Part shown: in pieces, positions 31,612 through 41,677 of the stretch
Numbering within the stretch: position 1 is the stretch's first letter
How the letters are laid out: each line of letters begins with the position of its first letter
Source of the DNA: Nematopogon swammerdamellus
Lineage: Eukaryota; Arthropoda; Insecta; Lepidoptera; Adelidae
Assembly: GCA_946902875.1 (NCBI GenBank)
Contig: OX336340.1
Location: 25,807,566 to 25,871,565 of the forward strand
DNA: 64,000 nt
Direction: 5' to 3'
Program-made: the position numbers and the translations under genes
The notes under the pieces: model-generated
Told to the model about the DNA's origin: nothing
The model's database searches: none
Seen by the model: only the letters and a program-made list of their open reading frames with translations

Positions 31612-32925
31612 CATGTACCTATATGCTTGCGAAGACAAATCCAACGAGTCCAAACATGGTGGATTTATCATGTGTAGTTTAGGAGTACCTATGGCTTCCT
31701 TCCGGCTCCATCATCAGGACCCTGGAAATAACATATGACTAGAGTAATTGCGAAGAGAAATCCAACGAGGCCAAACACGGTGGATTTATCATGTGTGGTT
31801 TAGGAGTTCCCATGGCTTCAATCCGGCTCCATCATCAGGACCCTGGACATCATATATGACAAGAGTACTTGCGAAGAAAAATCCAACGAGCCCAAATACG
31901 ATGGGCTCATCATGTGTAGTTTCGGAGTTCCTATGGCTTCCTTCCGACTCTTTCATCAGAACCCTGGAAATCATATTATATGACTAGAGTACTTGCGAAG
32001 ACAAATCCAACGAGCCCAAACATGTTGGATTTATCATGTGTAGTTTAGGAGTTGCTATGGCTTCCTTTCGGCTCCATCATCAGGACCATGGAAATAACGT
32101 ATGACTAGAGTACTTGCGAAGACAAATCCAACGAGGCCAAACACGGTGGATTTATCATGTGTGGTTTAGGAGTTCCCATGGCTTCATTCCGGCTCCATCA
32201 TCAGGACCCTGGACATCATATATGAGAAGAGTACTTGCGAAGAAAAATCCAACGAGCCCAAATACGATGGGCTTATCATCTGTAGTTTAGGAGTTCCTAT
32301 GGCTTCATTCCGGCTCGATCATCAAGACCCAGGTCATCATATATGACAAGAGTACTTGCGAAGACAAACCCAACGAGCCGAAACACGATGGGCTTATCAT
32401 GTGTAGTTTAGGAGTTCCTATGGGTTCCTTCCGGCTCCATCATCAGAACTCAACTAACAAACTAACAAAGTCACCCGAGGATCTGCAGAGCCGTGATTTG
32501 ATTTTTCAAATTTATTTCATACATTCGGATATACCTCCCCGCTCTCTACGCTGTTGCACTCAATGACGTATCATGGTTGCACTTCCAAAAGTTGATTTCA
32601 CACCCTTAGCGAAAATGGAAAAAATTTGAGGGACCGCCTATGTACAGCACGAACCATCATCGATAGACGAATGTTTTTTTTAATGTAGCCCAAAGTCCAA
32701 ATCTAAAGAAGTTTTTTTTAATTTTTCGATATCACATTTAGTTTTTGAGATATAATATATTTAGTTGGAATTTTTTTTCGAAAGAAAAATTCGCCATCTT
32801 GTTGCCCTAGCCTATACGCGTCTTTTGAGACTCGCGTAGCCCCAAAACTCACGACACCAGGACGATTTCACACTTTCAGCGAAAATGGGGGCTATACTGA
32901 AGCGATCAAAAAAACATTTTCAATG
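31612..32925 (-). mobile_element. Foldback element C: one arm only
   Basis: Seven 121-bp units in minus orientation (CCATCATCAGG at 31708, 31829 and so on to about 32440), then an arm segment ending TACTGAAGCGATCAAAAAAA CATTTTCAATG at about 32920, the same terminus as in element B. The opposite arm is missing, so this is a broken element. Confidence 0.75.
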
Positions 32926-33633
32926 ATTCATGAACATTCAGATTTGAAATGAGTTAGGGCAATCAATTATCCTGGATTTTTATGTAATTACACTTTAACC
33001 GAATAATAAAAGAAACATATGATTATTTTCTTTGGTTAACTAGCTTTCATTAAATACCCACACGATGGTACTAAACCTTGCCTTGCTTGCTTGCCAAAAT
33101 AAGTTTATGGTAAATATGAAGTATCTAGCTTGTAATGTTTGTCTCTGGGAGCTCTGGGAGACAGACGGACGGACGGACAGACACTGGAGTGATACCACAA
33201 ATGTTCCTTTTGTTTCAAAGTTTGGTGCGGAGCACTATATAGATCCTACCCAATAAAGTAGATGTCGTTGACAGCTGGAGTCGCGACCGAGTCGAAGCTT
33301 CCACTTAGATAGTGTAATAATTTATAAAACATAGGAGTGGGTCCGACAAATTATTTTCGTAAAGGATATGAATATGCTGAGCGAGCCGCGCCGCCTTTGC
33401 CGCTGCGTCCGGCCGGCCCTCCCGCCGCCCCCACCGCCCTGCCGCCGCCCCGCCCCGAGGCAACGGGGCGGTGGGGGCGGGCTGGACACACACGGCCAAT
33501 TGTCATATTAGTTGTTAATTCCCGAAGTTTAAATATTAATTGCGGTAATCAGCGTCGCGTTCGTGAGCGGCGCCGCGGCCGGGGCGGGGCGGGGGCGAGG
33601 TGACGCTTGTCGCGTCGGTTGCGTGCGTGGTAG
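32926..33633. other. Intergenic
   Basis: 33160-33185 has AGACGGACGGACGGACAGAC, a word typical of moth dispersed repeats. 33390-33480 and 33570-33600 are GC-rich. No supported gene. Confidence 0.35.
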
Positions 33634-33742
33634 CATCATGATTACACGCACGAAAGCGTTCTTGTCGCAGCCGCTCGATGAGAACACGTCGCCGGCACTG
33701 GCGCACATCACCGTGCTGTACGAGACAATGGCCGGCCGCTGA
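33634..33742 (+). CDS. Candidate short coding exon or small ORF (34 codons)
   Basis: From ATG 33638 to TGA 33740-33742: MITRTKAFLSQPLDENTSPA then LAHITVLYETMAGR. About five in six codons end in G or C, and the composition is protein-like rather than the Arg/Pro/Ala of random GC-rich frames. A possible acceptor, GTGGTAG, ends at 33633. Joining from there to the tiny exon at 30658-30662 (ATGAA + C) stays in frame. I do not recognise the peptide; it has no signal peptide or membrane segment. It may be a terminal exon or a chance frame, and both antisense frames are also open. Confidence 0.3.
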
Positions 33743-34203
33743 GGCTGGAGAGGTAGAGGCAGAAGAGAGGTGAGAGGAGTCGGCCGAGCCAACTGGGTAC
33801 GTCACCACAAACTGGGGTATATGTCATCCAATTATGAGTGGCAATGCATTAGTTGCATCCACGGAGTGATCGCGCACGTGGAATTAAATTGTGAGTGATC
33901 GGTAGTACGATCTAAGGGAAGGGCTATAATATGAATATTTGTCAAAACAGTATATATAATTAATTACTGTCATAATTTTTTGTGAGCTAAGACTTTAAAT
34001 TTAATTCGTCTTTTTAATTAATGAATGGAGAATAACATAGACTTTATTAAGACGAGCTAATTGATATCATTACTCTCAAGTCTAAACTTTTAAAGTTGTT
34101 TATCTCTGTTTGACGAAACATGACTTTCATCGTTTTTATTTTTAATTTTTTTCATAGTTTTTTTTTTTTTTTATGGGGAGCACGACAAATGGCGCGCGCC
34201 AGA
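33743..34203. other. Intergenic
   Basis: AT-rich after 33900; a 16-base T run at 34158-34172. It leads into the LINE-Y ends. No gene. Confidence 0.4.
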
Positions 34204-34748
34204 CTAACGCAGAGGTGTAGTCCGACGGCGCCCACGGGCATTCGAATATTTACGGGGGCTGCGAATACCTTGTCGGCCGGCTAGGTGCACCTTCACATTA
34301 TGTTTGAAGGACCCCAGACTGTACATTAGAGGAAAGGATGCAGGTGGGAGTGAATTCCACATGTTAGCAACCCTGTAAATAAAGGATTTACAGGATCGAT
34401 TTGTCCTAAGTGGGGGAATAGCGACAGTGTGTGGATGCATTCCCAACCTGTTGCGGGTGGAACGATGGTAGAATGGGGATGGAGGGATCGCATCGTGCAG
34501 CTCCTTGGAACACTCTCCGTGGTACAGGCGATAGAACACACACAAAGATCCAACGTCCCTGCGGAGTTGTAAGGTCTCTAAGTTTCGGGATACCTCGGGG
34601 TCGTTAACGAGGCGGACAGCGCGACGCTGAATCGAGTCTAAGGAGCCGAGCAGGTATTTTGCGGATCCGTCCCACAGATGCGAACAGTACTCCACGCATG
34701 AGCGAATCTGCGCTTTATAAAGCAGCAGTTTTAGCAGCATAGTAATCG
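34204..34748 (-). pseudogene. LINE-Y reverse-transcriptase C-terminus, copy 1
   Basis: An open frame of 178 codons: LLYKAQIRSCVEYCSHLWDG, then LDSIQRRAVRLVNDPEVS, YRLYHGECSKEL, RNRLGMHPHTV, and VANMWNSLPPASFP. The motif order 'YKAQ-R-C-EYCSHLW-G' / 'LDSIQRRA-RL' / 'R---MWN-LP' is the usual C-terminal part of CR1/Jockey-group non-LTR reverse transcriptases in Lepidoptera. The frame is intact to its end but lacks the polymerase core, a 5'-truncated insertion. A T-rich run precedes it at 34158 on the plus strand, consistent with its poly(A) end. Confidence 0.8.
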
Positions 34749-34782
34749 ACAGACATGACGTGCCGAGTAACCCATACGCTGT

Positions 34783-35240
34783 CTAGCAACACCCATGGAC
34801 ATTCGAACGCATGCGGAGGCTGTGAATGCCATGCCGGCCTGACAGGTGCCCATTCACGCCTCTCTTGAAGGACCCGAGACTGGACTTGGGGGGAAATATG
34901 TGGGCAGGGAGAGCGTTCCAGAGTTTACCGGTTCTGTGGAGGAGGGATCTGCATAACCGATTCGTACGCATCCGCGGTAATTTCAGCGTGTGGGGATGCA
35001 ATCCTTGCCCAGTGCGCGTTGTACGGAGGTGGAAAAGGGACGGCGGAATCGCGTCAAACAGCTGCTTCGAGCACTCCCCGTGGAATAAGCTATAGAACAC
35101 ACTTAGGGCGCCGACATCCCTACGAAGTTGTAGTGGTTCTAGATCGCAAGACACGTCGGGGTCATCCACTAGTCGCACGGCTCGACGCTGGATCGAGTGC
35201 AAAGGCGGAAGCTGAGCTATCCCACAAGTGCGAGCAGTTC
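34783..35240 (-). pseudogene. LINE-Y reverse-transcriptase C-terminus, copy 2
   Basis: Same orientation as its neighbour and shorter: SIQRRAVRLVDDPDVSCDLE, LFHGECSKQLFDAIPPSLFH, and TGKLWNALPAHIFPPKSSLG, ending GRHGIHSLRMRSNVHGCC. It shares roughly 60% of residues with copy 1, so the two are separate insertions of related subfamilies, not a recent duplication. Confidence 0.8.
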
Positions 35241-35578
35241 TTCCCTTGATGATCTCATTTATAGTTAATAAATCAAAATATTCTCAATTAAAGCATTTAG
35301 TTAGCACGTCTAACGTGTTGTGTACATATTATAAATGAACAAACTGCCATGGCACCTAATTCAGCAGAGCGTTGAGCCTCCCGGCGATTGCGCCCGCACT
35401 TTCGACACATCTAGAAACAACTCCTCTGAGCTCCCTCCTCGGCGGGCGGAGGGATGCCGCGGCGGCGCGGCGGCGTGGCGGTGAGGCCGCGCCGCGCCTC
35501 GAGTGCACGCGCGTGCGCAGTGAGGCGGCGCAGGTCGGAGGACGCGCGCGAGGAGCTGCCGGTAGGAGTAGGCTGCGA
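35241..35578. other. Upstream flank of candidate promoter
   Basis: AT-rich to 35340, then a CpG-rich island with GGCGGC words (35440-35575). No gene. Confidence 0.4.
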
Positions 35579-35609
35579 TATAAGCGTGGGCGGCCGCGCA
35601 CACGCACCA
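35579..35609 (+). promoter_or_regulatory. Core promoter: TATA box and initiator
   Basis: TATAAG at 35579-35584 and the initiator CCAGT with its A at 35609 (TATA at -30), at the 3' edge of a CpG-rich island. It drives the candidate first exon below. Confidence 0.5.
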
Positions 35610-35692
35610 GTAGCGGTGGTGCGCGCGCGGCGATTGTGCAGTGCCTGCCGATACCTACCTACCTACCTCAACACATCATGTCTTGTCGAAAA
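35609..35692 (+). CDS. Candidate first exon: 69-nt leader plus MSCRK
   Basis: The leader runs to ATG 35678; the frame TCT TGT CGA AAA then meets the donor GTAAGTGCG at 35693 in phase 0. The only phase-0 acceptor followed by a signal-peptide core on this strand nearby is GCGTGCGCAG/GTAGCAGTC at 40957/40958, giving MSCRKVAVLISVAVVLGAAL, an excellent signal peptide. The model predicts a 127-residue product and a 5.3-kb intron. The acceptor's pyrimidine tract is weak. The start at 40946 remains an alternative. Confidence 0.45.
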
Positions 35693-35816
35693 GTAAGTGC
35701 GTGCTAATTTAAAGAAATTTCATCAAACATTCAGACCCTTCGTCGCGTCGCTTGCATATACCTTCTCTTCTGTTCTTCTCTAAAGTGCAGCGTCCCGCCG
35801 CCTGCCTGTCTAACTA

Positions 35817-36396
35817 CAGGGTGCAGCGCGGAAACTTGCTGATTTGAAAAGTTTATAAAAAAAAAGTAGTAGAGATATCACTGTAATTTTATTTTATTGT
35901 AACATACATCATCGAATTTTTTTTATTAAATAGTTTTGAAGATTATATCTGTCAACGGCCCTCATTGTCGATGCACTGAGTTACCCGATTTCTGAAGTTT
36001 CGTTCAACTCTTCTAAGCATATCGACGGGTATGTTGGCGATGGCTTGGTGTACATTGTTTTTCAGTTGAGGTAGGCTCCTTGGACGGTCATTGTAAACAA
36101 TTGATTTCAGATAACCCCATAAAAAAAGTCACAAGGAGACAAATCGGGGAGCGGGCCGGCCAAACAAGGTCGCCTCTCAAAGAGATGAGGCGCTGGAACG
36201 GCCAGTAAAAAAGTACGCCTCGACGGCAAACGCGCGCTGCTCGTTGGTCCAATTCATGGCGCGAACTGACTAATGCGGATAACAAAACTTCATGATTTCG
36301 TATTTCGAACGAGTCGGTTCCCGTGCTTTCCCGACCCCACCTCGCTGCTTGGCGCGAGTTAAGCTACAAATCAGCAAGTTTCCGCGCCGCACCCTG
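35817..36396 (-). mobile_element. 580-bp Tc1/mariner-like deletion derivative
   Basis: The left end CAGGGTGCAGCGCGGAAACT (30-base inverted repeat, running on to TTGCTGATTTG) matches the right end with a single mismatch, and TA flanks both sides (35815-35816, 36397-36398) as a target duplication. The minus strand encodes MNWTNEQRAFAVEAYFFTGR (from 36257), the N-terminus of DUF4817-type transposases, and then, after two stops, FLWGYLKSIVYNDRPRSLPQ, IANIPVDMLRRVERNFRNRV and QCIDNEGR, the transposase C-terminus. The DDE core between them is deleted, so it is non-autonomous. Confidence 0.85.
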
Positions 36397-37135
36397 TACA
36401 TACATGTCGCATTTAAAACAACCCGCGAGCCGGATTCGCGCAGCAATGTTTCCGCACCACGCACGTAATTTTTTGCTATTTTCCTTTAGAGCTTGCACTA
36501 TAACCACACCGAGTTTGACACTTGAATGATTTACCGTTTTTACGATAGAAAAAAAAAAGAAAAAAATACATTGCTTGTATGGGGACGAATGCTTAATTTT
36601 TTTTTCTTTTTGTTTTTCATTATTTTTATATCCGCCATAATAACATAAATTCTAGGATAATTGCAACCAGCTACGTATTACGGTTAAAAAGATACAGCCC
36701 TATATAGCAGGACAGACGGACAGACGGATGGCGTAAGCTTAGTAATAGCAAAATAAAATAGGCTTCCATACCGATACGCAAACCAAAAAAGCACTGCACC
36801 GATTTACATGCAGTTTCATTGATGGCATCTGGCATATCTCGGGACCATCATAGCGTTTTCCCAATGGGCTGAGCGGCGGCGTTGCGTTGAAACTAGGTGC
36901 CCAGTACACAAGTGCTTATGAAGCAAAAGTAGCAAAGTGTTTTGTACCGGCTGATCTGTAAGAACGTGTTAGGAGCATACTCTGCGCACGAGCAGCATCA
37001 CCTCACACTCCTTCTCCTTCACTGGCTAAACAAACATTTCACTTTGTAAGAACTTTTCTATTCAACGTCTGTGTTTCTGTACGTACATGTATAAATACAT
37101 ACAAATCATTATAAATAATAATCTTTATTTTATGT
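36397..37135. other. Intergenic or intron
   Basis: 36398-36480 has another GCGAGCCGGATTCGCG palindromic word. 36710-36730 has ACAGACGGACAGACGG, a relic word of lepidopteran repeats. AT-rich otherwise. No exon seen. Confidence 0.35.
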
Positions 37136-37622
37136 CAGCCTCGATAGCTCAGTGGTGCAGACAGTCAACTGTCGCTATTGAATGTTAAGCAACGCTGGGT
37201 GCGGTCAGTACTTGGATGGGTGACCGCTGACCGTTGGAGGCTGACCGAGGTTCGGATTCCTCGTAAAACTGTAGGTCCCTTCCCTCCTAATCTTACTTGG
37301 TGGTAGGGTTTAACCCGCCCGGGTTGGTACCACCGCACTGAATGAAACGTCGGTCTAAACGGCTATGTAAATAGTTTGTGTTTTCCGACCAGTTCAGTGT
37401 AGCCGGCACGATCAAAGGGGGAAGCACTGACATGGCACCTAGTTCACCCGGTGTTATGGGCTGACATCACGGACGTTGTAGGTGATGTAGCCAACCGTGT
37501 CAGTTTCCATAAAAAAAAAAAAAAAAAAAAAAGGTGATGTAGCCAACCGTGTCAGTTTCCATAAAAAAAAAAAAAAAAAAAAAAAAGGTGATGTAGCTAA
37601 CCGTGTCAGTTTCCATAAAAAA
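37136..37622 (+). repeat. SINE-A, best full-length copy; tail triplicated
   Basis: Head with A box TAGCTCAGTGGT (37145-37156), a 5S rRNA-like core GTTAAGCAACGCTGGGTGCG and TACTTGGATGGGTGACCGC (37184-37227), B box GGTTCGGATTCC (37249-37260), body, and tail GGTGATGTAGCCAACCGTGT with CAGTTTCCATAAAA. The tail plus A-run occurs three times in a row (37479-37620). This is the reference copy for the family here. Confidence 0.92.
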
Positions 37623-37949
37623 AAATCCTACACAGACACAGATCGGCTGTCCCATGCGAACACAAAGTAAGCCACATTTTTTTCGAAAATGACTTTTCAA
37701 TACAGATCAACATAATTTTTTATGGGGAATTTAAAAAAAATTATAAAAAAATTCTATCAAACTTAATAACGAAGTTTGAAGGTGTAAAAAACAAAGTAAG
37801 CCACACATTTGGGTAATTTGAAGAATGAAAACCAAACTAAATGAAAGTATAAAGTGCAAAACAAAGTATATTCACGTTGAATAATTTGTTATGCTATCCA
37901 AACAAACGATTACTTCTTTTCGATAGCGTTTTTTGTACTTCTAAAATAT
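37623..37949. other. Flank of the satellite with ACAAAGTA words
   Basis: AACAAAGTAAGCCACA occurs at about 37662 and 37790, and its complement GTGGCTTACTTTGTTT at 40205-40222 beyond the satellite, so the satellite sits inside a larger inverted frame. Confidence 0.5.
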
Positions 37950-39657
37950 AATTTAAAAACAAAGTATGTTTCTAAACCATATCATAACAAAGTATTCAAA
38001 AATCATATACTTTGTTCTGGAATGGTATGCAGCGATAACTTTGTTTTGAAAAAAATACAAATCTATATTATAATTTAATGTACCATTTCAAAGCAAAGTA
38101 ATATCGTGTAACCACACCAAAACAATGTATTCAACATGCGTATACATTGTTATGGAATGGTATGATGTGATACTTTGTTTGAAAAAAAATATAAAATCGG
38201 TTTTATAATTTAATGTATCATTTCAAAGCAAAGTAATATCGTGTAACCACACCAAAACAATGTATTCAACATGCGTATACATTGTTATGGAATGGTATGA
38301 TGTGATACTTTGTTTGAAAAAAAAATATAAAATCGGTTTTATAATTTAATGTATCATTTCAAAGCAAAGTAATATCGTGTAACCACACCAAAACAATGTA
38401 TTCAACATGCGTATACATTGTTATGGAATGGTATGATGTGATACTTTGTTTGAAAAAAAAATATAAAATCGGTTTTATAATTTAATGTATCATTTCAAAG
38501 CAAAGTAATATCGTGTAACCACACCAAAACAATGTATTCAACATGCGTATACATTGTTATGGAATGGTATGATGTGATACTTTGTTTGAAAAAAAAATAT
38601 AAAATCGGTTTTATAATTTAATGTATCATTTCAAAGCAAAGTAATATCGTGTAACCACACCAAAACAATGTATTCAACATGCGTATACATTGTTATGGAA
38701 TGGTATGATGTGATACTTTGTTTGAAAAAAAAATATAAAATCGGTTTTATAATTTAATGTATCATTTCAAAGCAAAGTAATATCGTGTAACCACACCAAA
38801 ACAATGTATTCAACATGCGTATACATTGTTATGGAATGGTATGATGTGATACTTTGTTTGAAAAAAAAATATAAAATCGGTTTTATAATTTAATGTATCA
38901 TTTCAAAGCAAAGTAATATCGTGTAACCACACCAAAACAATGTATTCAACATGCGTATACATTGTTATGGAATGGTATGATGTGATACTTTGTTTGAAAA
39001 AAAAATATAAAATCGGTTTTATAATTTAATGTATCATTTCAAAGCAAAGTAATATCGTGTAACCACACCAAAACAATGTATTCAACATGCGTATACATTG
39101 TTATGGAATGGTATGATGTGATACTTTGTTTGAAAAAAAAATATAAAATCGGTTTTATAATTTAATGTATCATTTCAAAGCAAAGTAATATCGTGTAACC
39201 ACACCAAAACAATGTATTCAACATGCGTATACATTGTTATGGAATGGTATGATGTGATACTTTGTTTGAAAAAAAAATATAAAATCGGTTTTATAATTTA
39301 ATGTATCATTTCAAAGCAAAGTAATATCGTGTAACCACACCAAAACAATGTATTCAACATGCGTATACATTGTTATGGAATGGTATGATGTGATACTTTG
39401 TTTGAAAAAAAAATATAAAATCGGTTTTATAATTTAATGTATCATTTCAAAGCAAAGTAATATCGTGTAACCACACCAAAACAATGTATTCAACATGCGT
39501 ATACATTGTTATGGAATGGTATGATGTGATACTTTGTTTGAAAAAAAAATATAAAATCGGTTTTATAATTTAATGTATCATTTCAAAACAAAGTAAAATC
39601 ATGTAACCACACCAAAACAATGTATTCAACTTATGCATACATTGTTATGGAATGGGT
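37950..39657 (+). repeat. 136-bp satellite array
   Basis: ATAAAATCGG recurs at 38191 and then exactly every 136 bases to 39551 (ten intervals). Interior monomers are practically identical; diverged monomers stand at each edge (37950-38190 and 39590-39657). Each monomer holds AACAATGTAT and ATACATTGTT, a 10-bp stem around an 11-base loop, plus two AAAGCAAAGTA/TACTTTGTTT words. The homogeneity suggests recent unequal exchange or rolling-circle amplification. Confidence 0.95.
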
Positions 39658-39927
39658 TTTTTTTTTTTTTTTTTTTTTTTATGGAAACTGATACGGTTGG
39701 CTACATCACCTACAACGTCCGTGATGTCAGCCCATAACACCGGGTGAACTAGGTGCCATGTCAGTGCTTCCCCCTTTGATCGTGCCGGCTACACTGAACT
39801 GGTCGGAAAACACAAACTATTTACATAGCCGTTTAGACCGACGTTTCATTCAGTGCGGTGGTACCAACCCGGGCGGGATAAACCCTACCACCAAGTAAGA
39901 TTAGGAGGGAAGGGACCTACAGTTTTA
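39658..39927 (-). repeat. SINE-A body, inverted relative to the 37136 copy
   Basis: Starts at a T run with TATGGAAACTGATACGG and ends GGGACCTACAGTTTTAC, just before where the tRNA/5S head should be. It shares with 37136-37622 the unusual words CCCCTTTGATCGTGCC and TAAGATTAGGAGGGAAGGG, so the two flanking SINEs are near-identical inverted copies. Confidence 0.9.
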
Positions 39928-40945
39928 CAAACGATACTGTATACTAACAATTACCATGTTATAAAATATATAGTACTTAAGTTACTTATATTTAATGAAA
40001 AATGGTTAGTACACATAAATAAATCATCCATCCATCATCACCCGAGCGAGACCCGACTTATTATCATTACACGACTTGGCAGATAGGCTTAATAAATACG
40101 ACATATTTTTCCAAACACTTTGGACTATATATACATGCCACAGTCCCTTCAGGTTTCGAAAGCTAACATGAAACACATTTTTGGCTCTCCTGAAAATTTT
40201 GATTAAAGTGGCTTACTTTGTTTCTCTCCGCGCCGCCGCGTTGCGCCCCGTGCGCTCGACGTTCGCACGGGCTAAGAGTCAGTAACCACATATACACATA
40301 TACATATAATCATCTTTATTCTTTATTCATCATTCGTATGGTAGTACACTACGCTTGAATTAGTTCTGTTTAGTATTTACAATCTGTTTAGGTACTTAGT
40401 GGCACGTTTTCATCGTTAGAGCAATGATTGGTTATATTTCTCGAAAGTGTTTATTGTGACGAGTATTGTCATTCCCAAAATATTTGCAGTTAGTATGGAA
40501 ACACCTTCTATATGATTACCTCCTTCTTCACAAGCTGTGAATGCATAGTCGCGTTTGTGTATAGAATTTTGGAACCTCCTAAATGATGATTCATCTGCTT
40601 ATTCGAAACATTAATGACGAAATATAATGAATATATAATTAATTTATAGTATAGATACTTTTAAAAAATTATGTATACATGTTTTATCATAGAATTTTTT
40701 ATTTTGTATTATTTATCACGTTTGCTTTTATTAATAAATTATTTTGACAATTGTATTTTTTAATTTTGTACTACTGTTTGTTTTTAATTGAGTGTTTTTG
40801 TATTTCTATATTGTTTATATGTTGCTCTTTGTGTACACATATGGGTGTATACCTACCTGAAATAAATATATTCAATTTAATTCCTCTATGTAAGTTTGGT
40901 TCAATTCTGGTTGAATGTTTGGTCTGTGTTGTAGAAAAAATAAAT
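39928..40945. other. AT-rich flank upstream of the Gly/Tyr-rich gene
   Basis: Contains the inverted word GTGGCTTACTTTGTTT (40205-40222) and a short GC patch (40230-40260). No TATA/initiator pair at a sensible distance from 40946 is clear, which favours the distant first exon. Confidence 0.4.
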
Positions 40946-41326
40946 ATGCGTGCGCAGGTAGCAGTCCTCATCTCGGTAGCGGTGGTGCTCGGCGCGGCGC
41001 TCGCCGCCCCCGCCGCCGCCCCCGCCGCCGCCCCCGCCGCCGGTCCCGCCGCCGGCGCCGCCGCCCGCGACCTCGAGAGCGGCGCCGCCGAGGCCGAGGA
41101 CCTGAAGCCGGCGGCGAGCGGCTACTGGGGCGGCGGGTGGGGCGGCCACTACGGCGGGTGGGGCGGCCACTACGGCGGCTGGCCCTACTACGGCGGCTAC
41201 GGGCTGGGCTACGGCGGCGGTTGGCCCTACTACGGCGGCTACGGTTACGGACACGGCTACGGACACGGCTACGGACACGGCTACGGCCTCGGACACGGTC
41301 TTTACGGCGGCGGCTACTGGTGGTAG
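40946..41326 (+). CDS. Gly/Tyr/His-rich secreted protein, cuticle or matrix type
   Basis: From ATG 40946 the product is 126 aa: signal peptide MRAQVAVLISVAVVLGAALA, a spacer of Ala-Pro repeats (APAAAPAAAPAAGPAA), a short charged segment RDLESGAAEAEDLKPAAS, then a Gly/Tyr/Trp/His array. The array holds two GGHYGGWG units, two WPYYGGYG units, three GYGHGYGH-type units, and ends GLYGGGYWW. Low-complexity Gly-Tyr proteins of this plan are secreted structural proteins of insect cuticle, silk or shell-like matrices; the specific family is not identified. The open frame runs 65 codons further upstream but only this Met starts a signal peptide. Codons are almost all G/C-ending in an AT-rich neighbourhood. 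Alternatively the exon begins at 40958 and joins MSCRK from 35678-35692. Nearest AATAAA is 42854, beyond a MITE. Confidence 0.8.
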   Translation: MRAQVAVLISVAVVLGAALAAPAAAPAAAPAAGPAAGAAARDLESGAAEAEDLKPAASGYWGGGWGGHYGGWGGHYGGWPYYGGYGLGYGGGWPYYGGYGYGHGYGHGYGHGYGLGHGLYGGGYWW

Positions 41327-41677
41327 GCGTCCGCCCGCGTCGTCTTAACCTTGAGCCGATATACCATTTACGGAAATTCCTGGCTAACCTGTCGCTTCGC
41401 CGAACAGATAGGACACGGGGCTCCGGTTGTCGAGTTTATTATATTATTACGATGTTATTATATGTATAGATATTATATTATAAGTCCCGGCTGGTACCTT
41501 GTCACACTCACTCGTTTGCTGCAAACATGCAGTTGACTACCCAGAACTTGTAGAACCTAGAACAAGGTGCCACCCGGAACTCATAATATCATTCAAGATG
41601 TCGACCTGACCCAATAGATACCCTATCTACTGCGCCGCTATTATATTTTCTTGTTATTTTGAAGTTACGGATGTGGC

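Noticed and set aside
31612..32460. CRISPR-like regular repeat
   Set aside because: 121-bp spacing with no unique spacers, in an insect-type genome; units are foldback arms.
33337..33603. GC-rich frames of Arg, Pro and Ala around 33.4 kb, and similar frames at 20.1, 24.6, 35.5, 49.8, 55, 57.9 and 63 kb
   Set aside because: Open on both strands because of composition; no start context or motif.
37136..37270. A genuine tRNA or 5S rRNA gene at the SINE head
   Set aside because: The two parts are interleaved, the acceptor stem is not formed, and the same head with the same body recurs at other loci.
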